DNA of 64,000 bases from Flavobacteriales bacterium UBA952 (GTDB lineage Bacteria > Bacteroidota > Bacteroidia > Flavobacteriales_D > Crocinitomicaceae): positions 1 to 64,000 of the forward strand of contig CAJJBU010000008.1 in the NCBI GenBank assembly GCA_905182495.1, written 5' to 3'. Position numbers and translations under genes: made by a program. Positions 8,734 to 16,591 of this stretch are shown here, one piece after another. Each line of letters starts with the position of its first letter. The first letter of the stretch is position 1. The notes beneath the pieces are model-generated. The model was given only the letters and a program-made list of their open reading frames with translations, was not told the DNA's origin and did not search any database.

Positions 8734-9291
8734 ATGAAAAAATTAATTTTTATAATACCCCTTTTTTTCATTTGCTGTAATGAGCAAACAGAACCTAAGG
8801 TTTTTGAAGAATCCAATTTAATTGCTTCTAAAACTAAAACCTATTCTTATAAAGATTTAGAGTTTTTAAACAACGAGAAAAATATAGTTAAAAACACCCC
8901 TTTATATAATAGATTCAAAGATAATGACAGCATAAGCATTAAGTGGGAATTAAGAAATGATTTAAATAAAATAAATGATTTTCATAAACTTGATTCCATA
9001 TCTTTTAATTATTCAAACGGTAAATTAATTATAAATCACATCTTTTTTTCTCAAGGAAATTGTTTAGACTTTTTCCCAATATTCAAAATAAATTCAACTA
9101 CTATATCAATAAACACACCTGTTGTAATTGAAATAGATCCTGTCGAATATTTTAAATCAAATTCTGAAATAGATGAATCAGTATCAGACGGATGTGAATT
9201 AGCATCTGTTGTTGAAACAAGTGTATCGTTACTAATAGATAATAATTATAGAACTAAAGAAATGTTTTATAACAGTAAAAAAATTAAATAA
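8734..9291 (+). CDS. Unknown lipoprotein
   Basis: This is a small lipoprotein of unknown function, 185 residues from the ATG at 8734, chosen because it starts the signal peptide MKKLIFIIPLFFICC. The upstream ATG at 8722 lies within the repeat-derived core. The lipobox Cys is about residue 14 or 15. The rest is Asn-, Ile- and Lys-rich with strand-like segments and two further Cys residues (in QGNCLD and DGCELA) that could form a disulfide. No known domain is recognised. It is strongly AT-rich. GTTGTATGC at 8717 and GCATACG at 9294 flank it as inverted ends, consistent with a cassette-like gene. Confidence 0.6.
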   Translation: MKKLIFIIPLFFICCNEQTEPKVFEESNLIASKTKTYSYKDLEFLNNEKNIVKNTPLYNRFKDNDSISIKWELRNDLNKINDFHKLDSISFNYSNGKLIINHIFFSQGNCLDFFPIFKINSTTISINTPVVIEIDPVEYFKSNSEIDESVSDGCELASVVETSVSLLIDNNYRTKEMFYNSKKIK

Positions 9292-9372
9292 AAGCATACG
9301 ATAATGTGTAAATTGCATAATAACGCAACGTCAGCTTTTATTAAAAAATAATTTTCAATTATTAGACCTCGA

Positions 9373-10398
9373 ATGGAACCTACCAAGCTTAAAAAAGTTA
9401 TTCAAGGCATTCCCAAGGCAGAACTTCACCTGCACATAGAAGGAAGCTTTGAACCCGAACTCATGTTCGAAATCGCAAACAGAAACAACATCTCTTTGGC
9501 CTACGACTCCGTCGAGTCTTTGAAAAAAGCCTATAAGTTTAATAATCTTCAAGAATTTTTAGACATCTATTATATAGGTGCTCAAGTACTCATTCACGAG
9601 AGAGATTTTTACGACCTCACGTGGGCATACTTAAAAAAAGTACACGGTCAAAATGTTGTTCATGTAGAGGTCTTTTTTGACCCTCAAACGCATACCGATC
9701 GAGGCGTTCCTTTTGATGTTGTCATTAAAGGCATATACCGAGCCCTTGAAAAAGCAAAGTCTGAATTTAACATGACTTACAAGCTGATAATGTCTTACTT
9801 GAGGCATTTAAATGAGGAGGGAGCTTTTAAAACGCTTGAATCTTCAATGCCCTATAAGGATTGGATTGATGGGGTAGGATTGGATTCTTCCGAGCTAGGA
9901 AACCCCCCAAGCAAGTTTTTAAATGTATTTAAAGCATCTGCCGAGCAAGGATACAAATTGGCTGCTCATGCCGGGGAAGAAGGCCCTGTAGAATATATCT
10001 GGGAAGCGATTAACCTTCTAAACGTAGATAGAATTGACCACGGAAATCGTTGTCTAGATGATGAAAAATTGGTGCAGGTTCTCATTGAAAAAAACATGGG
10101 CTTGACCTTATGTCCTTTGAGTAATTTAGAGCTCAAGGTCATTCAAAAAATGGAGGATCATCCTATTTTAAAAATGCTCGAGAAAGGATTATTAGCAACC
10201 ATTCATTCAGATGACCCAGCTTATTTTGGGGGTTATATGAATGAGAATTATTATGAAACAGCGAAGGCCTTAAACTTAAAGGAAGAACATTTGAAGCAAT
10301 TGGCCATCAATGCTTTTGAAGCAAGCTGGTTGAACTCCGATCAGAAAAAAAAGCACATTTCTTATGTAAAAACCTATTTCAATTCCCTGAGCTATTAA
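9373..10398 (+). CDS. Adenine deaminase / adenosine deaminase family protein
   Basis: This is a 341-residue zinc-dependent metal hydrolase of the ADA superfamily that deaminates adenine or adenosine in purine salvage. Metal-ligand motifs are all present: ELHLHIEGS (His19, His21), LAAHAGEEG (about residue 197), RIDHGNRC (about 220) and IHSDDPAYF (about 277). The segment VFFDPQTHTDRGV is characteristic of the adenine-deaminase branch (Aah1/PA0148-like) rather than true adenosine deaminases, so adenine is the likelier substrate. That assignment rests on remembered family signatures. The gene marks the right edge of the accessory stretch, where base composition returns to that of the core genes. 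Confidence 0.85.
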   Translation: MEPTKLKKVIQGIPKAELHLHIEGSFEPELMFEIANRNNISLAYDSVESLKKAYKFNNLQEFLDIYYIGAQVLIHERDFYDLTWAYLKKVHGQNVVHVEVFFDPQTHTDRGVPFDVVIKGIYRALEKAKSEFNMTYKLIMSYLRHLNEEGAFKTLESSMPYKDWIDGVGLDSSELGNPPSKFLNVFKASAEQGYKLAAHAGEEGPVEYIWEAINLLNVDRIDHGNRCLDDEKLVQVLIEKNMGLTLCPLSNLELKVIQKMEDHPILKMLEKGLLATIHSDDPAYFGGYMNENYYETAKALNLKEEHLKQLAINAFEASWLNSDQKKKHISYVKTYFNSLSY

Positions 10399-10529
10399 TC
10401 GGAAATTGAATTTGAATGACAATGACAATGACCTCATAATAGGTGTGTTAAAAAAAAAGGGATTCACAAAGGGAAAACAAAGATGTATCTTTATCTCTAT
10501 ATTAGAGATCATTAGAAAAACAAAACTGA

Positions 10530-11474
10530 ATGAAAAAAGATAGACGTCAATTTCTAAAAAACACTTCCTTGATGGCATTGGCTACTGTAACTATACCTAG
10601 TCTAGTGAGGGCTGAATTAATTTCAGAAAGTGCAAGCCAACCTCCCGTAAGTTGCGATGAAACAACCCAGGATTATTATGGGCAAGGGCCTTTTTATTCG
10701 ACTAATGCACCTTTAATTATAAATAATCAACTTGCATTAGCAGATGAACTTGGGACTAGATTTATCATAAGTGGACGGGTGCATAACCTTGACTGCACGG
10801 AATATATTGAGGGCGCTATTATTGACATTTGGCATGCCAATGATGCTGGTGCATACGACAACACAGGTTTCAATCTCAGAGGCAAAACAACGAGTAATAG
10901 TCAAGGGTTTTATTTGTTCGAAACAATATATCCTGGAAAATATTTAAATGGTAGTGCATATCGACCAGCTCACATTCATTTTAAAATCACCCCTCCGGGT
11001 TTCCCTATTCTCACTACACAACTTTATTTTCAAGGTGATTCAGATATCCCATCAGATGCCGCAGCGTCTATATCAAGTGGGACATATGAAGCAACCCATC
11101 GCATTGTACCCGTAACAACGAATAGTTTGGGCCAAAAAGAAGCAACCTGGGACATTGTTATTGATGGCAGCGGTAATCCTGTTGGAATTGAAGAAATGCG
11201 GGCAACTATGGGTATGATTTACAAAATATATCCAAACCCATTTTCAGATTTTATTCAAATAAATTATGGTGTTTTTCGGGAAGCTAAAGTTAGCATTCAA
11301 GTATTTGACATTCAAGGGAACCTAGTTGCGAATTTGCAAGAATTAAACCTTACGCCTGAGAAATATACAGCAGAATGGCATCCAGATTCCAATATTCGTT
11401 CTGGTCATTACTTTATAGCATTAAAAATAAATGATGTCCAAGTTCATTATTTGAAAGTTATAAAAGAGAATTAG
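10530..11474 (+). CDS. Secreted intradiol-dioxygenase-like protein with T9SS type A sorting domain
   Basis: This 314-residue protein combines an intradiol ring-cleavage dioxygenase-like fold with a T9SS C-terminal sorting domain. The N-terminus KKDRRQFLKNTSLMALATV is a Tat-like twin-arginine signal. The dioxygenase part has YYGQGPFYS, the strand segment IDIWHANDAGAYDN and YRPAHIHFKI, which supply candidate non-haem Fe ligands (Tyr, Tyr, His, His). From about residue 230, IYPNPFSDFIQINY to the terminal HYLKVIKEN is a type A CTD. The protein is thus probably folded with cofactor, exported by Tat, then passed across the outer membrane by T9SS. The aromatic substrate is unknown. Confidence 0.85.
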   Translation: MKKDRRQFLKNTSLMALATVTIPSLVRAELISESASQPPVSCDETTQDYYGQGPFYSTNAPLIINNQLALADELGTRFIISGRVHNLDCTEYIEGAIIDIWHANDAGAYDNTGFNLRGKTTSNSQGFYLFETIYPGKYLNGSAYRPAHIHFKITPPGFPILTTQLYFQGDSDIPSDAAASISSGTYEATHRIVPVTTNSLGQKEATWDIVIDGSGNPVGIEEMRATMGMIYKIYPNPFSDFIQINYGVFREAKVSIQVFDIQGNLVANLQELNLTPEKYTAEWHPDSNIRSGHYFIALKINDVQVHYLKVIKEN

Positions 11475-11783
11475 CCTGATAAATTGAGGGAAATGAAAAT
11501 GTCCTTTATCGGTTTGAGACCAAAACCAAAAATGTCCAACAACCTGTATCGCCCATAAATGCCCTGCAAAATACTTAGGAAAGCGAAGACTAAACATTAA
11601 ATATTGCAATGAATACCTTAAAAGGTTTTATGAATATTATTTAACAAAATAAGATACCTGCAGAATGACCGTCTATAAATGAAGTTTAGCCTTAACCCCA
11701 TTGATAAAGAAAAAGTTAATCACATTAACCACAATGAAATGAAAATATAGTAGTAACTTTGCATTATATTTAAAATAATAATT
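11475..11783. other. Intergenic region between dioxygenase-like gene and cspA
   Basis: There are 309 bases without a supported gene. The only element recognised is the -7 promoter motif of cspA at 11754-11761. The short minus-strand open frames here have no family resemblance. Confidence 0.5.
11754..11761 (+). promoter_or_regulatory. Bacteroidota -7 element of cspA
   Basis: TAACTTTG matches the TAnnTTTG consensus and sits 22 bases before the cspA start. No clear -33 TTG is seen at the expected distance. Confidence 0.55.
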
Positions 11784-11975
11784 ATGAGTAACGGAACAGT
11801 AAAGTTTTTTAACAACGCAAAAGGGTTTGGATTCATTACACCTGACGATGGTGGTAAAGATGTATTTGCACATCAAAATGGATTAATCGATGAAATCAAC
11901 GAAGGAGATAAAGTAAGCTATGATGTTGAGGAAAGTCCAAAAGGCTTGAACGCAATAAATGTAAAAGTAGATTAG
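11784..11975 (+). CDS. cspA: Cold-shock protein, CspA family
   Basis: This is a 63-residue single cold-shock domain, a cytoplasmic nucleic-acid chaperone that melts RNA structure. RNP1 (KGFGFI, residues 13-18) and RNP2 (DVFAHQ, about 26-31) are intact, and [20 protein letters not shown] is typical. It is monocistronic, with its own -7 element upstream and a strong terminator at 12000-12034. Whether expression is cold-induced cannot be told from the sequence. Confidence 0.95.
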   Translation: MSNGTVKFFNNAKGFGFITPDDGGKDVFAHQNGLIDEINEGDKVSYDVEESPKGLNAINVKVD

Positions 11976-11999
11976 TCTATCTTTAAACATATTTTATGG

Positions 12000-12034
12000 A
12001 AAAGCCTATCAAAATTGATAGGCTTTTTTATTTA
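12000..12034 (+). terminator. Rho-independent terminator of cspA
   Basis: The arms aaagcctatcaa and ttgataggcttt form a tight hairpin followed by tttta. Confidence 0.85.
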
Positions 12035-12169
12035 TAAAACTATTTGAAAAGAAACAAAAGCACGTCTAAGAAAACTTTCATCAAAACTAAATAAATAGTT
12101 TCGACCTAGATTTTTTATTTTGCGAAATAGACTTTAAATTTGTCTTCTAATTATTTAATACAACATAGC

Positions 12170-13213
12170 ATGCAACTGTGGAACAAATTAAATAAGGAGG
12201 AACTGGAAGTGCAGCTAAGAGACATTGGTCACCAATACATGACCCTTTCTTTTTATCAGTATGCTCAAATTCCAAACCCTCACTTATTCCGAGACCATCT
12301 CTTTTTAATGTGGTCAAAATTGGAGGTCGTAGGCAGGACCTATGTCGCAAATGAGGGAATCAATGCCCAAATTGCCGTCCCCACAAAGAATATCAGCGAA
12401 TTTAGAGAAGAACTATATCAAATTAAATTTTTAAATGGTATCCGTTTAAATTTTGCCGTGGATGAATCGGAGGCTGAATTTGCCTTTCTGAAACTCAAGA
12501 TCAAGGTAAGAGATAAAATACTAGCCGATGGCTTGAATGACAAAACCTTTGACGTAACAGAAAAAGGCAAGCACCTCAACGCTGAAGAATTTAATACGCT
12601 TACAAATGACCCTGAAACTTTATTAATTGATTTCCGAAATCACTACGAGTCAGAAGTGGGTTATTTTAAGGGGGCTGTCCGTCCTGATGTAGATACCTTT
12701 AGGGATTCATTACCTCTTATCGAAAAAGAAATATTAAAAGGAAATGAAGATAAGAATATCGTGATGTACTGCACAGGAGGTATTCGTTGCGAAAAAGCAT
12801 CTGCTTGGTTCAAGCATAGAGGATTCCAAAACGTGCATCAGCTTGAAGGCGGTATTATAAAATATGCACGCGATGTTATAGAACAAGGAATTGAAAATAA
12901 ATTCAAAGGAAAAAACTTTGTCTTTGATGAAAGACGTGGAGAGCGCATTACAGATGAAATTATAGCTGTTTGCCATCTATGTGGCGATCCTGCCGACACA
13001 CATACAAATTGCTTAAACAGTGCATGCCACTTGCTTTTTATACAATGTGAAACCTGTAAGGAGAAGCTAGACAATTGTTGCTCAAAAAAATGCCAAGACA
13101 TTTCTCATTTATCCATCGAAGAACAGAAAGAGCTTAGAAAAGGATTAAACAACAGCAACCAGATTTTCAAAAAAGGAAGAGCCAATCACTTGACCTATAA
13201 AAACAAGGATTAA
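12170..13213 (+). CDS. trhO: tRNA uridine(34) hydroxylase, rhodanese family
   Basis: TrhO (YceA) is a rhodanese-like enzyme that hydroxylates U34 of certain tRNAs on the way to 5-carboxymethoxy/methoxyuridine. The N-terminal acylphosphatase-like part has LTLSFYQYAQI and ANEGINAQIAVP. The central rhodanese domain has the active loop CTGGIRCEKA (about residue 200). The C-terminal part is Cys-rich (CHLCGDPADTH, then CETCKEKLDNCC) and probably binds zinc. An in-frame TTG at 12140 would add 10 residues. The ATG at 12170 is preferred because homologues begin at MQLWNK-like sequence. The gene is followed by lgt. Confidence 0.9.
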   Translation: MQLWNKLNKEELEVQLRDIGHQYMTLSFYQYAQIPNPHLFRDHLFLMWSKLEVVGRTYVANEGINAQIAVPTKNISEFREELYQIKFLNGIRLNFAVDESEAEFAFLKLKIKVRDKILADGLNDKTFDVTEKGKHLNAEEFNTLTNDPETLLIDFRNHYESEVGYFKGAVRPDVDTFRDSLPLIEKEILKGNEDKNIVMYCTGGIRCEKASAWFKHRGFQNVHQLEGGIIKYARDVIEQGIENKFKGKNFVFDERRGERITDEIIAVCHLCGDPADTHTNCLNSACHLLFIQCETCKEKLDNCCSKKCQDISHLSIEEQKELRKGLNNSNQIFKKGRANHLTYKNKD

Positions 13214-13250
13214 AACCTATATATTTACTAAAAATTAAATTAAACCCCTT

Positions 13251-14123
13251 ATGTTTTTAGCAATTGACTGGACGGCAAGTCCCGAAATCATTGAAGGATG
13301 GAAGACTCCCAATCTCTATGGTCTTCTATTCGTTTGTGGATTGGTCCTCGGGTATTTCGTTGTAAAGCGAATGTTCAAAAAAGAAGGAATTAGCGATGAA
13401 ATTCTTGACAAACTAGTGATGTTTATGGTCTTGGGTACGATTGTGGGTGCGAGATTAGGTCATGTTCTATTTTATGGCCCTTATTTCGATGAGGTTGTTG
13501 ATGGGCGAATGGTGGAAGGTTACTTTTCACACCCGCTTGAAATCCTTAAGGTTTGGCAAGGCGGATTGGCTAGTCATGGAGCCGCAATAGCAATTTTAAT
13601 AGGGCTTTATGTTTTCTCTAAGAAGACCGTAAATAAACCTTTTATATGGATCTTGGATCGAATCGCTGCCCCTACTGCAATAGGCGCTGGTTTCATTAGA
13701 CTAGGGAATCTCGTGAATCATGAAATCGTGGGACACCCTACTGATGTTCCTTGGGCGTTCAAATTTCATAATTATTGGAACAGTACTTTAAAAGATTTTG
13801 ACCCTACTCCGAGACATCCAGCTCAGCTTTATGAGGCTATTTGCTATTTTATCGCCTTTGGTATTCTTATGTTCCTGTTTTGGAATAAAGAAGCTTGGAG
13901 AAAACCTGGATTTATGTTTGGGAGTTTTTTGATTTTAATTTTCGGATCAAGGTTAATTGTTGAATTTTTCAAAGTAGGACAAACAGCCCGAGATGAGGTG
14001 CTTATTTTAAATACAGGACAGCTTCTAAGCATCCCTTTTATAATGGTAGGGATCGTGCTGATATACAAGGCAATAGGAAAGAATAAAAAAGAGACCAAGA
14101 TCAATGAAAAAATAAACACTTAG
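13251..14123 (+). CDS. lgt: Prolipoprotein diacylglyceryl transferase
   Basis: Lgt transfers diacylglycerol from phosphatidylglycerol to the lipobox cysteine of prolipoproteins in the inner membrane. It is 290 residues with about seven membrane segments. Signature motifs are GARLGHVLFY (about residue 64), WQGGLASHGA (about 103), FIRLGNLVNHEIVG (the Lgt signature, about 144) and RHPAQLYEA (about 186). It services the many lipoproteins predicted in this window. It lies 37 bases after trhO in the same direction. Confidence 0.96.
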   Translation: MFLAIDWTASPEIIEGWKTPNLYGLLFVCGLVLGYFVVKRMFKKEGISDEILDKLVMFMVLGTIVGARLGHVLFYGPYFDEVVDGRMVEGYFSHPLEILKVWQGGLASHGAAIAILIGLYVFSKKTVNKPFIWILDRIAAPTAIGAGFIRLGNLVNHEIVGHPTDVPWAFKFHNYWNSTLKDFDPTPRHPAQLYEAICYFIAFGILMFLFWNKEAWRKPGFMFGSFLILIFGSRLIVEFFKVGQTARDEVLILNTGQLLSIPFIMVGIVLIYKAIGKNKKETKINEKINT

Positions 14124-14163
14124 TGTCTCTTAAACAGTTAGTAGAAATTTAGAAATTCCTTTA

Positions 14164-14171
14164 TATATTTG
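14164..14171 (+). promoter_or_regulatory. -7 element of pdhA
   Basis: TATATTTG fits TAnnTTTG and lies 20 bases before the pdhA start. The -33 element is not evident. Confidence 0.5.
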
Positions 14172-14191
14172 TTAAATAAATTTCATGTCTT

Positions 14192-15235
14192 ATGGCAGTA
14201 AAAACCAAAGAAGCGAAAGCTTCCACAACGAAAGAAAATGTGAAGCCAAAGTTTTCAAAAAAAACTTATGTCAAGTGGTATAAAGATATGCTCCTGATTA
14301 GAAAGTTTGAAGAAAAAACAGGACAGCTCTATATCCAACAGAAATTTGGTGGATTTTGTCATCTTTACATAGGTCAAGAAGCAATTGTAGCGGGCACTGC
14401 TAGTGCATGCGAATCAGGCGACAAGCACATGACTGCTTATAGAGACCACGGACATCCTATTGCTCTAGGAACTGATCCAAGAATTTTAATGGCCGAATTA
14501 TACGGAAGAAGCACAGGTTGCTCCAAAGGAAAAGGTGGATCCATGCACTTTTTCGATAAATCAAAGAATTTTATGGGTGGCCACGGTATTGTTGGCGCTC
14601 AAATAGCTATGGGTACAGGTGTTGCCTTCGCTGAACAATATAAAGGCACTAAAAATGTAGCTTTTGTATCTATGGGTGATGGAGCTGTACGACAAGGAGC
14701 ACTTCACGAAACCTTTAATATGGCTATGATCTGGAAACTTCCTGTCATTTTCATCATTGAAAACAACAATTATGCAATGGGTACCTCGGTGAAGCGAACT
14801 ACCAACGTTACAGACCTCTCTAAAATTGGTTTATCCTATGATATGCCTTCAAAGGTTGTCAATGGAATGTTACCAGAATCGGTTCATGATGCTATAGATG
14901 AAGCATGCAATAGAGCAAGAAACGGAAACGGCCCTACCCTGCTTGACATTAGAACATATCGTTATAAAGGTCATTCCATGTCTGACCCTCAGAAATATAG
15001 ATCTAAAGAAGAAGTGACAGAATGGATTGAGCAAGACCCAATACTTCATGTACTCAATGTTATTAAAGATAATAAATGGCTTAAAGATTCTGAGATTACT
15101 GAAATTGATGACTGGGTCAAAAATGAAGTTAAAGAATCAGTTGAGTTCGCTGAAAACTCACCATACCCTGAGGGGAAAGAATTATACGAGGATGTATATA
15201 TGCAAAAAGATTATCCTTACATTAAAGAAAATTAA
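14192..15235 (+). CDS. pdhA: Pyruvate dehydrogenase E1 component, alpha subunit
   Basis: This is the alpha subunit of the thiamine-diphosphate-dependent E1 of pyruvate dehydrogenase. The ThDP-binding motif begins GDGAVRQGALHETFN and ends ENNNYAMG (about residues 161-196). Also visible are YRDHGHPIALG, STGCSKGKGGSMHFF and the phosphorylation-loop region YRYKGHSMSDP. The length of 347 residues fits Bacteroidota PdhA with a basic N-terminal extension. It is followed 16 bases later by the E2 gene. The E1 beta gene is not in this window and is presumably elsewhere, as is common in the phylum. Confidence 0.95.
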   Translation: MAVKTKEAKASTTKENVKPKFSKKTYVKWYKDMLLIRKFEEKTGQLYIQQKFGGFCHLYIGQEAIVAGTASACESGDKHMTAYRDHGHPIALGTDPRILMAELYGRSTGCSKGKGGSMHFFDKSKNFMGGHGIVGAQIAMGTGVAFAEQYKGTKNVAFVSMGDGAVRQGALHETFNMAMIWKLPVIFIIENNNYAMGTSVKRTTNVTDLSKIGLSYDMPSKVVNGMLPESVHDAIDEACNRARNGNGPTLLDIRTYRYKGHSMSDPQKYRSKEEVTEWIEQDPILHVLNVIKDNKWLKDSEITEIDDWVKNEVKESVEFAENSPYPEGKELYEDVYMQKDYPYIKEN

Positions 15236-15251
15236 TTAAAAGAAACGCATC

Positions 15252-16507
15252 ATGGCGGAAATAGTATACATGCCTAAACTAAGTGACACCATGACCGAAG
15301 GTGTTGTTGCTGCATGGAATAAGAAAGTTGGAGAAGACGTTAAGGAAGGAGAAATTCTTGCTGAAATCGAAACAGATAAGGCAACCATGGAGTTTGAATC
15401 CTTCTATGATGGGGTTCTATTGCACATAGGCGTTGCGGTTGGCGATGCTGCACCCATAAATTCAATTCTTGCTATTATTGGTTCAAAAGATGAAGATGTG
15501 GCTGCTATTTTAAGTAGTGCAAGCACACCTGAAGCGGCAGAACCACAAAAAGAAGAAAAGGAAGCTGCTGCTCCGGTTGTTGTAAGCGATCCGGCACCCG
15601 TGCCTGCTGCTACTGCACCCGCGCCTGTCGCATCCTCAAGTGAAAAAATATTTGCTTCGCCCTTAGCTAAAAAATTGGCAGGTGAAAAAGGAATAAACCT
15701 TAATGACTTCTGGAATAAGGTGAAAACGGAAGAATCGTTAAAAGAGATATTGACCATTATATACCCTTTACACCAGCTGAGAACGCTGCGCCATCAGCAC
15801 ATTTCTCGAATGCACCTGCAGGAACGGAATCTTATACCGACGAAACGGTAAGCCAAATGCGTAAGACAATTGCGCGAAGATTGGCTGATAGTAAATTTAC
15901 AGCCCCTCATTTCTATCTTACGCTAGACATTGACATGGACAATGCTATTGCAGCAAGAAAGTCAATGAACGCAATGGATGGCGTCAAAGTATCCTTTAAT
16001 GATATGGTTGTTAAATCAGTTGCGCATTCTTTAAAAAAGAACCCAAATGTAAATAGCGCATGGATGGGTGATTTCATCAGGCGTAACGCACATGTACATA
16101 TCGGTGTAGCAGTTGCTGTTGAAGATGGTCTTCTTGTTCCAGTTGTTAAATTTGCTGACACCAAAGGTTTGATGCAAATTTCTGCTGAAGTAAAAGACTT
16201 TGCTCAAAAAGCTAAAAACAAAAAATTACAGCCTAGTGACTGGGAAGGAAATACCTTTACAATTTCTAATTTAGGAATGTTCGGGATTGAATCATTCACA
16301 GCCATTGTAAACCCCCCAGACAGTTGTATTTTAGCTATCGGTGGGATCAAACAAGTACCCGTTGTGAAAAATGGAGTTGTGGTTCCTGGTAACGTCATGA
16401 AAGTGACCTTATCTTGCGATCACCGTGTTGTAGATGGGGCTACGGGTTCTTCTTTCTTACAGGATTTCAAGCAATTTCTTGAAAACCCTGTATCAATGCT
16501 CTTATAA
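15252..16507 (+). CDS. pdhC: Pyruvate dehydrogenase E2, dihydrolipoamide acetyltransferase, frame interrupted
   Basis: This is the E2 core of pyruvate dehydrogenase. The first frame (15252 onward) has the lipoyl domain with EIETDKATMEFE (lipoyl Lys about residue 43), an Ala/Pro-rich linker, and the E1/E3-binding domain (ASPLAKKLAGEKGINL). The second frame (to 16507) has the catalytic domain with VSFNDMVVK, FTISNLGMFG and the active-site motif DHRVVDGA. The first frame runs on wrongly after EESLK. The other frame reads DIDHYIPFTPAENAAPSA straight into SQMRKTIARRLADS. One A missing from the run at 15740-15743 explains the break. E2 is normally indispensable for aerobic growth, so this is almost certainly a sequencing error. 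Confidence 0.93.
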
Positions 16508-16591
16508 CTTTTGCTTATTTTTTAGTCTTTCCAATCGTAAAATAATAGTATATTAGTTGTGTAGTCTAAGCTCTACAACTAAACTATTTTT

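Noticed and set aside
3837-9372. Insertion sequence or prophage in the accessory stretch
   Set aside because: There is no transposase, integrase, phage gene, or long terminal inverted repeats enclosing the whole stretch.
10416-10433. Short tandem atgaca repeats after the deaminase gene as a CRISPR or VNTR
   Set aside because: Only about three 6-base units are present, with no spacer pattern and no cas gene.
15720-15760. Programmed frameshift in the PDH E2 gene
   Set aside because: The site is a plain AAAA without a slippery heptamer or a downstream pseudoknot that I can see. Seven other genes show the same kind of break, so error is simpler.
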